Shown here in pieces: positions 34,624 to 43,998 of a stretch of 52,733 bases of DNA. How positions within the stretch are numbered: the stretch's first letter is position 1; the number at the start of each line of letters is the position of its first letter. Position numbers and translations under genes: made by a program. The notes below the pieces were generated by a model. The model was not told the origin of the DNA. It saw only the letters and a list, made by a program, of their open reading frames with translations, and made no database searches. Source of the stretch: Bacteroidales bacterium UBA6397 (GTDB lineage Bacteria > Bacteroidota > Bacteroidia > Bacteroidales > UBA932); NCBI GenBank assembly GCA_002439875.1, contig DJQB01000023.1, forward strand, positions 1 to 52,733, written 5' to 3'.

Positions 34624-36018
34624 ATGAGCGAAGAGAAATTCAGGATTGAATCCGATCTTCTTGGGGAACTTCAGGTTCCGGCTGAGGCCTATTATGGTGT
34701 TCAGACACAAAGGGCTCTCAACAATTATAAGATCTCCAACACCAGGATGCGCGACTATCCTGAGTACGTCATTGCGATGGCATGCATAAAGTTGGCTGCT
34801 GCTCAGACGAACAAGGAACTCGGAGCGCTTGAGCCACACATCGCAGATGCCATCGTTGCCGCCTGCCGAGAGATCATTGATGGAAAACTCCATGACCAGT
34901 TCCCTGTCGATATGATGCAGGGTGGAGCCGGCACGTCAGTGAATATGAACGCAAACGAGGTCATAGCCAACAGAGCCCTTGAAATCATGGGGCACAAAAA
35001 AGGCGAGTACCAGTTCTGCTCTCCTAACGATCATGTCAACTGCGCCCAGTCCACAAATGATGCCTATCCTTCTGCTTTCCGCTACGCTTTCATCAGAATG
35101 AACAGGAAGCTGGAGAAGAGCCTCAAGGATCTCATAGGCGCATTCAAGGACAAGGGAGAGGAATTCAAGCATGTGATCAAGATGGGACGCACACAGCTCC
35201 AGGACGCTGTGCCCATGACATCCGGACAGGAGTTTCACGCTTTCGCCACCAACCTTGAGGAAGAGGTTCTCAACCTTGAGAGGAACGTTAATCTCCTCTA
35301 TGAGATCAATATGGGCGGAACAGCCATCGGTACCGGACTTAACGCCAAGCCTGGATTCGCCGAACTCTGCGCCAAGAAGATGACAGAACTCACAGGTGAG
35401 CACTTCATCGCAGCTCCGGATCTCGTGGAGGCGACACCTGACACAGGAGCCTATGTCAGCTACTCCGGAGCCCTGAAAAGGCTGGCCGTCAAGTTGTCCA
35501 AAATCTGCAACGATCTCAGACTATTGGCTTCCGGTCCGCGTTGTGGGTTCAAGGAGATCAATCTTCCGCCTATGGCCCCGGGCTCTTCGATCATGCCAGG
35601 CAAGGTCAATCCTGTCATCCCGGAGGTTACCAACCAGGTCTGCTTCAAGGTAATCGGCAACGACACGACCATCTCTTTCGCCGCCGAGGCAGGACAGCTC
35701 CAGCTGAACGTGATGGAGCCTGTCATCGCTGAATCCATCATGGAGAGCATCACCTGGCTGACAAACGCCATGAACACCCTCCGCGAAAAGTGCGTCGAAG
35801 GCATCACCGTCAACAAGGAGCGTTGCTACGAGATGGTCAAGCACAGCATCGGCATCGTGACCGCCCTCAACCCGATCATCGGCTACAAGGCCAGCACCAA
35901 GGTCGCCAAAGAAGCCCTTGAGACCAACCGCTCAGTCTATGACATCGTTCTGGAGAAAGGCCTACTCACCAAAGAAGAACTTGACAAGGCTCTCGACCCG
36001 AAGAACATGATCAGGTAA
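34624..36018 (+). CDS. aspA: Aspartate ammonia-lyase
   Basis: A 464-residue member of the aspartase/fumarase superfamily, catalysing L-aspartate to fumarate + NH3. N-terminal DLLGELQVPAEAYYGVQTQRA and mid-protein GGAGTSVNMNANEVIANRA, PNDHVNCAQSTNDAYPSA and MGRTQLQDAVPMT match aspartase. The mobile SS loop is GSSIMPGKVNPVIPEV with the catalytic Ser. The V-N-M-N-A-N pattern and length favour AspA over FumC. The gene has a textbook promoter and is followed by a strong shared terminator. In gut Bacteroidales it feeds fumarate respiration and nitrogen supply. Confidence 0.94.
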   Translation: MSEEKFRIESDLLGELQVPAEAYYGVQTQRALNNYKISNTRMRDYPEYVIAMACIKLAAAQTNKELGALEPHIADAIVAACREIIDGKLHDQFPVDMMQGGAGTSVNMNANEVIANRALEIMGHKKGEYQFCSPNDHVNCAQSTNDAYPSAFRYAFIRMNRKLEKSLKDLIGAFKDKGEEFKHVIKMGRTQLQDAVPMTSGQEFHAFATNLEEEVLNLERNVNLLYEINMGGTAIGTGLNAKPGFAELCAKKMTELTGEHFIAAPDLVEATPDTGAYVSYSGALKRLAVKLSKICNDLRLLASGPRCGFKEINLPPMAPGSSIMPGKVNPVIPEVTNQVCFKVIGNDTTISFAAEAGQLQLNVMEPVIAESIMESITWLTNAMNTLREKCVEGITVNKERCYEMVKHSIGIVTALNPIIGYKASTKVAKEALETNRSVYDIVLEKGLLTKEELDKALDPKNMIR

Positions 36019-36036
36019 TTATTTGATGAAGATCAC

Positions 36037-36070
36037 AAAAAAAGCGCTGACCCGAATGGGTCAGCGCTTT
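36037..36070. terminator. Bidirectional terminator between aspA and secDF
   Basis: A perfect 13-bp stem AAAGCGCTGACCC (36041-36053) / GGGTCAGCGCTTT (36058-36070) with a four-base loop. On the minus strand the stem runs into seven T residues, an excellent terminator for secDF; on the plus strand it also follows aspA. Confidence 0.9.
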
Positions 36071-36091
36071 AGCATATTCATTAATCAAAGA

Positions 36092-39000
36092 TTATTTCTT
36101 TGCTGGCTTGGCGACTTTGGCGGTGTTGCCATTCTTGGCGGCAAGGCGCTTCTGATTCCAAACAGTGGCATCGTACATCACAGGTGTACCGATGAATATG
36201 GAAGCATAAGTACCGATGCAGATACCAAGGATGAGGGCTACCGCAAGACCTCTGATGGACTCTCCACCGAAGATAGCGATGGCGAGCATCGTGACGAGAG
36301 TGGAGACTGAAGTGTTGACAGTACGGGTCAGCGTGGCATTGATGGCCTGGTTGGTGTTGGTCCTTACGTCAACGTTCGGATGCAGGGCTCTGTACTCACG
36401 GATTCGGTCGAAGATAACCACGTTGTCGTTGATGGCGTAACCGATGATGGTCAGGATGGCCGCGATGAACGTCTGGTCAACGTCAAGGTTGAACGGCAGG
36501 ATTCCTGAGAACAGTGAGAAGAAACCAATCACGATGATGGCCGTGTGGGCAAGTGATACCACACCACCGAGACCCCAAGTCCAACCCTTGAAACGGAGCG
36601 CGATGTAGGCGAAGATCACGAACAGGGAGAGGATGACGGCGATGATGGCGTCTCTCTTCATGTCGTTAGCGATCGTAGGGCCGACCTTGTCAGATGAGAT
36701 GATACCATTAGGATTGTCAACTGTGGACTTGAATTCGTCAAGAGTGATGTCCTTCTCGGCGAAGAACGGCTTCAGAGCGTTGTAGAGTTTGGCCTCTACC
36801 TCAGCGTCAACGTCGGTTGACTCCTGATCGTTCTTGTACTGGGTTGTGATCTTCATCTGGCTCTCACCTCCGAACTGCTTGACCTCGACGGCGCCATCGA
36901 ATTCAGCCTCGGCAGCGCTGCGGACTTGCTCTGCAGTCACAGGCTGGTCAAAACGTACAACGTAGGTACGGCCACCGGTGAAGTCTACACCATAGGTAAA
37001 GCCCTTGGTGAAGATGGAGACAACAGAGATGACGATCAATGCGCCGGAGATGATGTAAGACCACTTACGGGCAGCGATGAAGTCAAAGTGAGTGTTCTTA
37101 AGGAAGTTCTTGGTAAGATTGTTCTCGAACGAGATGTTCTTGCCCTTCTCGATGCGGTCATCAAAAATAAGCCTTGTGATGAAGATTGAGGTGAGGACAG
37201 AGGTAATGATACCGATGATCAAAGTGGTGGCGAAGCCCTGCACAGGGCCGGAACCGAACACGAAGAGAACGACACCGGTAAGGAGGGTGGTCACCTGACC
37301 ATCAATGATGGCTGAGTAAGCATTCTTGTAACCATCGGCCACAGCCTTGCCCAAGCCCTTACCTGCTGCAAGTTCCTCCTTGATACGTTCGTAGATGATC
37401 ACGTTGGCGTCAACGGCCATACCCATTGTCAGGACGAGACCGGCGATACCAGGAAGTGTAAGTACAGCTCCGAATGAGACGAGGACTCCGAAGAGGAGAA
37501 GCACGTTGCATAGGAGTGCGATGTCAGCGGCGACACCGGCGCCCTGATAGAAGAAGACCATGTAAACGAGAACCAACAGGAACGCGATGACGAATGAGAT
37601 CATACCTGCGTTGATGGACTTGGCTCCGAGGGAAGGTCCCACAACCTGCTCCTGAATGATGGTGGCAGGCGCAGGAAGCTTACCGGACTTGAGCACGTTC
37701 ACAAGGTCCGTCGCCTCATCCGGCGTGAAGTGACCGGTGATCGAGGAGCTTCCTCCGGTGATGGCGCCATTGACGTTCGGATAGGAATATACCATGCCAT
37801 CAAGGACAATTGCTATGGACTTGCCGACGTTGTCGCTGGTCATGCGGGCCCAGATGTTGGCTCCCTCCGCGTTCATGGTCATAGAGACTGAAGGCTCACC
37901 GTTTGAACCGTGGTCGTAAACAACGTGAGCGTCGGTGATCACGCCTCCGTCAAGTTTGGCCTTGCCGTCCCTTGAGGTGGCCTTGATGGCAATAAGCTCG
38001 TAAATGTTGTCTCCCTGAACATACTCGGAAGGCTTGACGGTCCACATAGGTCTAAACTCAGCCGGGAAGATCTCAGCAATCTGAGGCATGGCAAGGTATC
38101 TGTTAACCTTGGCGGTGTCAACAGCGGCGGCGAAACCGATGCAGGCGTTGTTGAATCCCGAAGGGCTCAGCACGGCGAAGAGAGGGTTGGCCTTTCTGTA
38201 AGAGTCAAGTTCGGCCGAATTGTTCTGATTCTTGGCAATCTCGGAACTGAGAAGAGAGTCGGTGTCGCTCTTAGGCTCAGCCACAGCCTCAGGCTGTTTT
38301 GTCGTGTCAGGCTCGTCAGCGAGAATCTCCGCGAGTTTTGCGTTGGCCTCTGCGAGATAGCCGGAAATTTCCTGGTTGGTGTAGGTCTCCCAGAACTCGA
38401 GGGAAGCGGTTCCCTGAAGGAGTTTTCTCACACGCTCAGGCTCCTTGACACCAGGAAGTTCGACGAGGATGCGCCCGCTGTTGCCTAGTTTCTGAATGGA
38501 CGGCTGGGTCACGCCGAAACGGTCAATACGGCTTCTCAACACGTTGAACGAGTTGGCGACGGCACTTTCGGCCTCCTCGCGGATCACGCGGATGACATCG
38601 ACGTCGGATGAGGCCGGGGTGATTTTGTCCTTCATCTCGTAGGTTCCGAAGATCTGGGCGAGATTCTGACCGTTACCTACCTCTTTCCAGGCATCAGCGA
38701 AAAGGGTGATGTAGTCTTCCCTTGAATTGACGCTGCGCTCCTTGGCGAGAGCCAGAGCCTTCTGGAACTCGGGATTCGAGTTGTCTCCGGCAATGGCCTT
38801 GACAAGATCCTGAAGCTGCACCTGCAGCATGACGTTCATACCACCCTTGAGATCCAGACCGAGATTGATTTCCTTGGCCTTGCACTCCTTGTAGGTGTTC
38901 CAAAGGAATACCTTTTTCGTAGAGATGGAATCAATGAACACTCTGTTCTCCTCCTTCCTGATTGAGTCCAGGTAGTAAGCCTGGTCATTTTCAGGAACCT

Positions 39001-39160
39001 TGGCGAAAGCCGCTGAATTCTGAGCCGCAACTGCAGCCTTCTCAGCGAACTTGGCCGCTTTCTTTTCCTGGATGGATGTCACCGCCGTGAAGGAAAGCTG
39101 CCAAACGGAAGCGATCGCAAGCAGAATGGCGACAAGCCTAATCCAACCTTTACTTTGCAT
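36092..39160 (-). CDS. secDF: Protein translocase subunit SecDF (fused)
   Basis: 1022 residues containing SecD and SecF in one chain, as usual in Bacteroidota. SecD part: signal-anchor near the N-terminus, INLGLDLKGGMNVMLQV (motif D1), large periplasmic P1 region, GLVLTMGMAVDANVIIYERIKEEL. SecF part: FTYGVDFTGGRTYVVRF, SSDKVGPTIANDM, and TIIGYAINDNVVIFDRIREYR. About twelve membrane segments. It uses the proton gradient to pull preproteins out of SecYEG on the periplasmic side. The Lys/Ala-rich tail ends AKPAKK. The gene is monocistronic, closed by the bidirectional terminator. Confidence 0.97.
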   Translation of the reverse strand: MQSKGWIRLVAILLAIASVWQLSFTAVTSIQEKKAAKFAEKAAVAAQNSAAFAKVPENDQAYYLDSIRKEENRVFIDSISTKKVFLWNTYKECKAKEINLGLDLKGGMNVMLQVQLQDLVKAIAGDNSNPEFQKALALAKERSVNSREDYITLFADAWKEVGNGQNLAQIFGTYEMKDKITPASSDVDVIRVIREEAESAVANSFNVLRSRIDRFGVTQPSIQKLGNSGRILVELPGVKEPERVRKLLQGTASLEFWETYTNQEISGYLAEANAKLAEILADEPDTTKQPEAVAEPKSDTDSLLSSEIAKNQNNSAELDSYRKANPLFAVLSPSGFNNACIGFAAAVDTAKVNRYLAMPQIAEIFPAEFRPMWTVKPSEYVQGDNIYELIAIKATSRDGKAKLDGGVITDAHVVYDHGSNGEPSVSMTMNAEGANIWARMTSDNVGKSIAIVLDGMVYSYPNVNGAITGGSSSITGHFTPDEATDLVNVLKSGKLPAPATIIQEQVVGPSLGAKSINAGMISFVIAFLLVLVYMVFFYQGAGVAADIALLCNVLLLFGVLVSFGAVLTLPGIAGLVLTMGMAVDANVIIYERIKEELAAGKGLGKAVADGYKNAYSAIIDGQVTTLLTGVVLFVFGSGPVQGFATTLIIGIITSVLTSIFITRLIFDDRIEKGKNISFENNLTKNFLKNTHFDFIAARKWSYIISGALIVISVVSIFTKGFTYGVDFTGGRTYVVRFDQPVTAEQVRSAAEAEFDGAVEVKQFGGESQMKITTQYKNDQESTDVDAEVEAKLYNALKPFFAEKDITLDEFKSTVDNPNGIISSDKVGPTIANDMKRDAIIAVILSLFVIFAYIALRFKGWTWGLGGVVSLAHTAIIVIGFFSLFSGILPFNLDVDQTFIAAILTIIGYAINDNVVIFDRIREYRALHPNVDVRTNTNQAINATLTRTVNTSVSTLVTMLAIAIFGGESIRGLAVALILGICIGTYASIFIGTPVMYDATVWNQKRLAAKNGNTAKVAKPAKK

Positions 39161-39211
39161 AATTTTTACGTTTATTTTATTGTTTTAATTTTTTCGCATA
39201 AAAATAGGGGT

Positions 39212-39220
39212 ACAAATTTA
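39212..39220 (-). promoter_or_regulatory. -7 element for secDF
   Basis: Read on the minus strand this is TAAATTTGT, matching TAnnTTTGY, about 52 bases before the secDF ATG. The -33 region has only TTTC about 18 bases upstream. Confidence 0.5.
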
Positions 39221-39261
39221 GCATTTTTTTCTTAGAAAGAAATTATCTGCCAAGTATTTCT

Positions 39262-39270
39262 TATTTTTGC
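39262..39270 (+). promoter_or_regulatory. -7 element for the PD40/SPOR gene
   Basis: TATTTTTGC fits the TAnnTTTGY consensus and lies 26 bases before the ATG at 39297. A -33 TTTG is not evident. Confidence 0.45.
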
Positions 39271-39296
39271 AGACGCATTCACCGAGATTTTTCAGA

Positions 39297-41150
39297 ATGA
39301 AGAACAAAATATTCATCGGCATATTCACTCTGCTCGCGCAGATGATCATTTCTGGCGAGGCTTTCGCGCAAGTCTCCCCGGCCCGGCTCATGATCAAGGC
39401 TGATTCCTGCAGAATGGCTTACAACTTCGCAGAGGCCGTCAAGTACAGCGAGACAGCGGTAGAAGCCTTGGACTCCACTGCCTCGGCGAAAGCTGAGGAT
39501 CTGCTGCTGATGGCCAGAAACGGTCTGAACATGATGAGTTTCTGCAGTCAGCCGACCGTTGTGGCCAGACAGACATTCCCGATCGAGGACTTTTTCCTCT
39601 TCTATCCGCTGAAAGACCACAGTTGGAGGAAGACGCCGAACCAGCTGGACTCACTTGGGGGTGACAATCTCTCCAGAGCCATCTACATCCCTGACGGCAG
39701 CAGGGAAATCTACTACTCGGCCAAGGACGAGGAAGGCATAAGGAACATCTACAAAACCAGTCTCACAGATTCACTGTGGTCTGTTCCGGCACTGATCAAC
39801 GAGCAGCTTACCAGTTCATCAGACGAGGTCTACCCTATGCTGTCACCGGACGGACAGTCGCTTTACTTCGCATCCAAAGGCTTGTACGGGATGGGAGGAT
39901 ACGACATCTACGTCTCCAGCTGGAACAACGAGGCGAACGACTGGGATATGCCGGTGAACATGGGTTTTCCATATTCGTCACCCTATGACGACTTTCTTTT
40001 CGTCAACACAGATGACGGGAAATACTCCATCTTCGCCTCGAACCGCGAGTGCGGCCGCGACAGTGTCACTATCTATGTCCTTGAATATGACAGCATGCCT
40101 GTCCGCAAGGCTGTCAGCGATGTCGGTGAGTTGAGAAACCTGGCATCCCTCAATCCGGCCGAAGACCATTCAAGGATAGACAACGACGCGGCTGTTCCTG
40201 ACGGGGAGCGACAAGACGAAAACACCAGACGCTATATGGAAAAAATGCGCGAAGTCAGGGCGTTGCGGGACTCAGTGGCGAGGTTCAACAAGAATCTTGA
40301 CAAAATGCGTTCGGGGCTTGCCTACACGTCCGGTGAGGAAAGAGCCAGGCTGACTGCCCAGATCTCCGACAAGGAAATGATACTCCCTACTTTGAACAGC
40401 ACATTAAACGCGGCGATGAAAGAACTCCAAAACATTGAGATGGATTTTCTGGCCAACGGAATAGTCATTGACACTCAAAAGCTTCAGGCCGAGGCCGACA
40501 AAGAGATTGTGGGCGCGTCATCCGGCTACATGTTCTCTAAGAACAGTTACGGCCCGGCCCTCCATCTGAACATCCGCCGACCAAAGTCGAATTTCGACTA
40601 CTCGTTCATGATCCTGCCTGAGGGGCGTTTCGCCGAGAACAACACCCTGCCGGAAGGAATCATCTACCAGATAAGGATATTCACGCTTGGAAGGAAAGCC
40701 ACGGTCGCCGACCTCAACGGTCTGAGCCCGGTTTTCGAACGGATCACAACTTCGGGGAAGCACGCCTACTCCGTCGGGCTGTTCAAATCCTACAAGGACG
40801 TTCTCTCCCACCTGAACAAGGTGAAGAACAGAGGATTCCGGGACGCCCAGATCGATGCGTTCCACAATGGACAAATCATCAACGTGAGGAAAGCCAGAGA
40901 ACTTGAGTCCAAGGTCAGGGTTCTGTTCATGATCAAAATTTTCCCGGAGGATGGCCAGTCGCTGTCCGAGCAGGCCATAGCCGCCATCCACGAGCATTCC
41001 GACAAGGATCTGATCAAGAGTGTCGACGGCGGAGCGGTCGTGTTCACTGTCGGCCCGTTCGATGACAAGTCTCAGGTCGATGCCCTTGTCGCCGCCCTGA
41101 AGTCCGCCGGAGTAGAGAACATCTCCGTCTCCGAATCCGCCTCGGAATAA
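39297..41150 (+). CDS. Envelope protein with PD40 beta-propeller and SPOR-like repeats
   Basis: A 617-residue exported protein; signal peptide MKNKIFIGIFTLLAQMIIS then GEAFAQ. Residues about 25-60 look TPR-like (AYNFAEAVKYSETAVEAL). A WD40/PD40 propeller region follows (about 125-280: SREIYYSAKDEEGIRNIY, YPMLSPDGQSLYFASKG, MGGYDIYVSSW, KYSIFASNREC). A coiled coil (about 310-395) precedes two C-terminal modules (IIYQIRIFTLGRKATVADLN and VLFMIKIFPEDGQ) that resemble SPOR domains, each with the pattern of a strand, a helix and YSVGLFKSYKD or VFTVGPFDDKSQ. SPOR domains bind denuded peptidoglycan, so the protein probably sits at the wall. It is nine bases upstream of the sigma-54 regulator gene and may be co-transcribed with it. 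An upstream frame start at 39267 is rejected in favour of the ATG before the signal peptide. Confidence 0.8.
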   Translation: MKNKIFIGIFTLLAQMIISGEAFAQVSPARLMIKADSCRMAYNFAEAVKYSETAVEALDSTASAKAEDLLLMARNGLNMMSFCSQPTVVARQTFPIEDFFLFYPLKDHSWRKTPNQLDSLGGDNLSRAIYIPDGSREIYYSAKDEEGIRNIYKTSLTDSLWSVPALINEQLTSSSDEVYPMLSPDGQSLYFASKGLYGMGGYDIYVSSWNNEANDWDMPVNMGFPYSSPYDDFLFVNTDDGKYSIFASNRECGRDSVTIYVLEYDSMPVRKAVSDVGELRNLASLNPAEDHSRIDNDAAVPDGERQDENTRRYMEKMREVRALRDSVARFNKNLDKMRSGLAYTSGEERARLTAQISDKEMILPTLNSTLNAAMKELQNIEMDFLANGIVIDTQKLQAEADKEIVGASSGYMFSKNSYGPALHLNIRRPKSNFDYSFMILPEGRFAENNTLPEGIIYQIRIFTLGRKATVADLNGLSPVFERITTSGKHAYSVGLFKSYKDVLSHLNKVKNRGFRDAQIDAFHNGQIINVRKARELESKVRVLFMIKIFPEDGQSLSEQAIAAIHEHSDKDLIKSVDGGAVVFTVGPFDDKSQVDALVAALKSAGVENISVSESASE

Positions 41151-41159
41151 TCCAATCCA

Positions 41160-42509
41160 ATGAATATGAAGAAAGTCGGGAAAGTGCTTGTTGTGGATGA
41201 CAATGCGGGGATACGGTCCGCGTTGAAGATCCTTTTGCCCATGCGGTTCGAGGCGGTGGAGATCCTGCCGTCACCAGCCCAGCTGATCAGCACGGTGAAC
41301 ACGTTCCAGCCGGACGTGATACTGTTGGACATGAATTTCAACACAGACATCAACACGGGGAACGAAGGGCTGTTCTGGCTCAGCGAGTTGCGCAACAACA
41401 ACCCGAACCAGAAGGTGGTGCTGTTCACTGCCTACGCCGACATCTCGCTGGCGGTCGAGGGGATGAAAAGAGGGGCGTTCGACTTCATCGTGAAGCCGTG
41501 GGAGAACGAGAAACTGCTCGCCACCCTTGAAAGGGCGGTGGCGGAGAACCGGAAGGACAACCAGCAGCCCAATGAATATACCACCGGGCCGACCGGGATG
41601 TACTGGGGCTCTTCCCAGGCTATGTCAGAGATCAAAAAGACAATCGAGAAGATCGGCCCCACGGACGCGACGGTGCTGATCACAGGCGAGAACGGAACCG
41701 GCAAGGATCTTCTGGCCAGAGAGATACACAATCACTCCGAGCGGAGGAACGGTCCGATGGTGAGTGTGGATGCGGGAGCGATTCCGGAGACCCTTTTCGA
41801 GAGCGAGCTTTTCGGCCACGTCAAGGGAGCGTTCACGGACGCCTACTCTGACAAGGCCGGAAAAATCGAACTGGCCGAGGGCGGGACCCTGTTCCTGGAT
41901 GAGATCGGGAATATTCCCCTGCATCTTCAGGCAAAGTTACTGAGGGTTCTCCAGAACCGTACAATCACCCGTGTCGGGGACACGAAACCACGTAACGTGA
42001 ACATCCGCCTTGTCTGCGCCACGAACATGGATCTGCGTCAGAAGGTGCAGGAAGGCACTTTCCGGGAGGATCTTTTCTACAGGATCAACACGATGAACAT
42101 CCATCTGCCGGCCTTGAGGGAGCGCCCGGAGGACATCGTGCCGCTCGCGGAGATATTCATTAAAAGATTCGACGAGAAGTACCATCGCGAGGTGGAAGGA
42201 ATCGCTCCGGAAGCCAAGGCCGCGCTGAAGGAATGCCACTGGAGCGGGAATATTCGTGAGCTACAGAACTGCATCGAGAAAGCGGTGATTCTCGCCGAGG
42301 GCAACGAGCTGACGGAAAAGGAATTGCAACTTCCGTCAGAGGCTTTGACCGAAGGGAGCGAGCCATCGGTGGCCACATTGGAGGAGGTCGAGGAGAAGGC
42401 GATCCGGGCCGCAGTGGAGAAATATTCAGGGAATATGTCGCTGGTGGCCAAGGCATTGAACGTCAGCCGCCCGACCCTCTACAGCAAGCTCAAGAAATAC
42501 GGTATTTAG
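41160..42509 (+). CDS. Sigma-54-dependent response regulator (NtrC family)
   Basis: 449 residues with three modules. The receiver (about 1-125) has VLVVDDNAGIRSAL and phosphoacceptor Asp57 in ILLDMNF. The AAA+ domain (about 145-375) has Walker A GENGTGKD, the sigma-54 contact loop GAFTDA in FGHVKGAFTDAYSDK, Walker B GGTLFLDEIG, and FREDLFYRIN. The C-terminal Fis-type HTH has SLVAKALNVSRPTLYSKLKK. The intact GAFTDA loop means it can activate sigma-54 holoenzyme. The kinase gene follows after four bases. A sigma-54 promoter is present upstream of the neighbouring export operon. Either of two ATGs (41160 or 41166) may be used. Confidence 0.95.
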   Translation: MNMKKVGKVLVVDDNAGIRSALKILLPMRFEAVEILPSPAQLISTVNTFQPDVILLDMNFNTDINTGNEGLFWLSELRNNNPNQKVVLFTAYADISLAVEGMKRGAFDFIVKPWENEKLLATLERAVAENRKDNQQPNEYTTGPTGMYWGSSQAMSEIKKTIEKIGPTDATVLITGENGTGKDLLAREIHNHSERRNGPMVSVDAGAIPETLFESELFGHVKGAFTDAYSDKAGKIELAEGGTLFLDEIGNIPLHLQAKLLRVLQNRTITRVGDTKPRNVNIRLVCATNMDLRQKVQEGTFREDLFYRINTMNIHLPALRERPEDIVPLAEIFIKRFDEKYHREVEGIAPEAKAALKECHWSGNIRELQNCIEKAVILAEGNELTEKELQLPSEALTEGSEPSVATLEEVEEKAIRAAVEKYSGNMSLVAKALNVSRPTLYSKLKKYGI

Positions 42510-42513
42510 GAAT

Positions 42514-43743
42514 ATGCCACTGTGGTCTCAGATAGCGATTCCGGCCGGCGTGTTAGTGCTGGTGGCTTTGGTCGCGGTGCTTCTCACGAGGCATCGCATC
42601 CTTAAGAAAGTCACCTACATGCTTGACGCACTGGAGGATAAGGAGACCAATTTCAGGTTCGACGAAAGAGGCTTGGGCAGCCGGAAGATCAACCGCACTT
42701 TGAACCGAATCCGGGCCATCTTCCAGAAAGAGACAGCCGACATCCGGGAGCAGGAGGAATATTATGGGCAGATGCTGGACCAGGCCAAGACCGGCATCGT
42801 CGTGCTGGAGTCCGGAACGGATTCCGTGCTTTACACCAACAAGCAGGCTCTGCTTCTGCTGGGCGTGTCTTCTTTGAGCACGCTTCGCCAGCTTGACATC
42901 GTAAGCCCTTCGTTAAGAAGCGCATTCGAGAAAGTGGAGGAAGGTCTTGACCAGAAAGCGTCGATATATTCAGAAAGCTCTCAGACCAACATTTCTCTTT
43001 CCGCCACTTCTGCCCACATCGGGCGTAAAGACGTGAAAATCATTGCGGTGAACGACATCTCGGAGACCATCGAGGAAAACGAATCGGAGTCATGGACAAG
43101 ACTAATCAGGGTTCTTACCCACGAGATCATGAACACCGTCACCCCGATCGCGTCCCTTTCCGAAGCTCTCTCCGAATATGCCGGGACGATCACTCCGCCC
43201 TCCGACGGCCCAGACCTCAAGGCTGGCCTGGAGACAATCGCCAGCTCGTCCCGTGGCCTGATAAAGTTCGTCAATTCGTATAGGGATCTGACCCACGTCG
43301 CCGTGCCGGTAAGAAAAGCCTTCTTCGCGCGGGATCTTGCCGCAAAGGTCATCGACCTCAGCCAACCAGTGCTGACAGCAGCCGGGACCGTGGCTAAGTT
43401 CGTGGAGAAGACCGAAGACGTGCTGTTGTACGCTGACGAAAGCCAGATCTCTCAGATTCTCATAAATCTGGTCAAGAACGCTGCCCAGGCCGGAGCCCGG
43501 CACATCGAGATCTCCGCTGAGATTGACAAACGGGACAACGTCATCATCAATGTAAGCAATGACGGGCCGGCGATCAGTCCAGCGAGTCAGGAAGAGATCT
43601 TCATTCCGTTCTTCACCACGAAGCCCGACGGCAGCGGCATCGGTCTCAGTCTCTCCCGTCAGATAATGAGGATGCACGGTGGCACCCTCCGACTAACCCG
43701 CTCGGACTCCGAGGTGACAACTTTCACGCTGATATTCAAGTAG
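42514..43743 (+). CDS. Sensor histidine kinase partner of the sigma-54 regulator
   Basis: A 409-residue kinase with one N-terminal membrane segment (about 6-25, IAIPAGVLVLVALVAVLLT) and no sizeable periplasmic domain. A HAMP/coiled-coil-like helix and a PAS-like domain (about 80-185: MLDQAKTGIVVLESGTDSVLYTNKQALLLLG) come next. The phosphoacceptor His203 lies in VLTHEIMNTVTPI, and the ATPase domain shows LINLVKNAAQAGA, VSNDGPAI, IPFFTTKPDGSGIGLSLSRQI. It is NtrY-like in layout. With no extracellular sensor it probably reads a cytoplasmic or membrane-borne cue, or partners another protein such as the upstream PD40/SPOR protein. Confidence 0.92.
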   Translation: MPLWSQIAIPAGVLVLVALVAVLLTRHRILKKVTYMLDALEDKETNFRFDERGLGSRKINRTLNRIRAIFQKETADIREQEEYYGQMLDQAKTGIVVLESGTDSVLYTNKQALLLLGVSSLSTLRQLDIVSPSLRSAFEKVEEGLDQKASIYSESSQTNISLSATSAHIGRKDVKIIAVNDISETIEENESESWTRLIRVLTHEIMNTVTPIASLSEALSEYAGTITPPSDGPDLKAGLETIASSSRGLIKFVNSYRDLTHVAVPVRKAFFARDLAAKVIDLSQPVLTAAGTVAKFVEKTEDVLLYADESQISQILINLVKNAAQAGARHIEISAEIDKRDNVIINVSNDGPAISPASQEEIFIPFFTTKPDGSGIGLSLSRQIMRMHGGTLRLTRSDSEVTTFTLIFK

Positions 43744-43998
43744 AGTTTCTCAGTAGCCGGAAGCCGTGAAAGGCAACATATTCATTATCAATAATATAAG
43801 CATTTCCCTTTAGTCGTTTCCAACTAAAGGAGAAACCTCTATTCGTTGTGCATCAGCACGTTAACCGCCACTCGTTGATTATAAGCGAGTGGCGGACAAT
43901 CTATTCATAGTCATACAAATAAAGTTTCTCCTATAGGAGGATTCGCCTAAAGGCAATCAGCTTATTCATTCTGTTTTAACAGATTAGGCTCTGCGCCA
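43744..43998. repeat. Cluster of hairpins between convergent operons
   Basis: In 255 bases there are at least four stem-loops: CCTTTAGT (43807-43814) with ACTAAAGG (43823-43830), a small GTGC/GCAC stem around 43848-43859, a perfect 10-bp stem CCGCCACTCG (43865-43874) with CGAGTGGCGG (43886-43895), and short stems TCCTATAGGA and GCCTAAAGGC near 43929-43954. Some must serve termination of the kinase and permease transcripts; the number exceeds that need. Confidence 0.6.
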
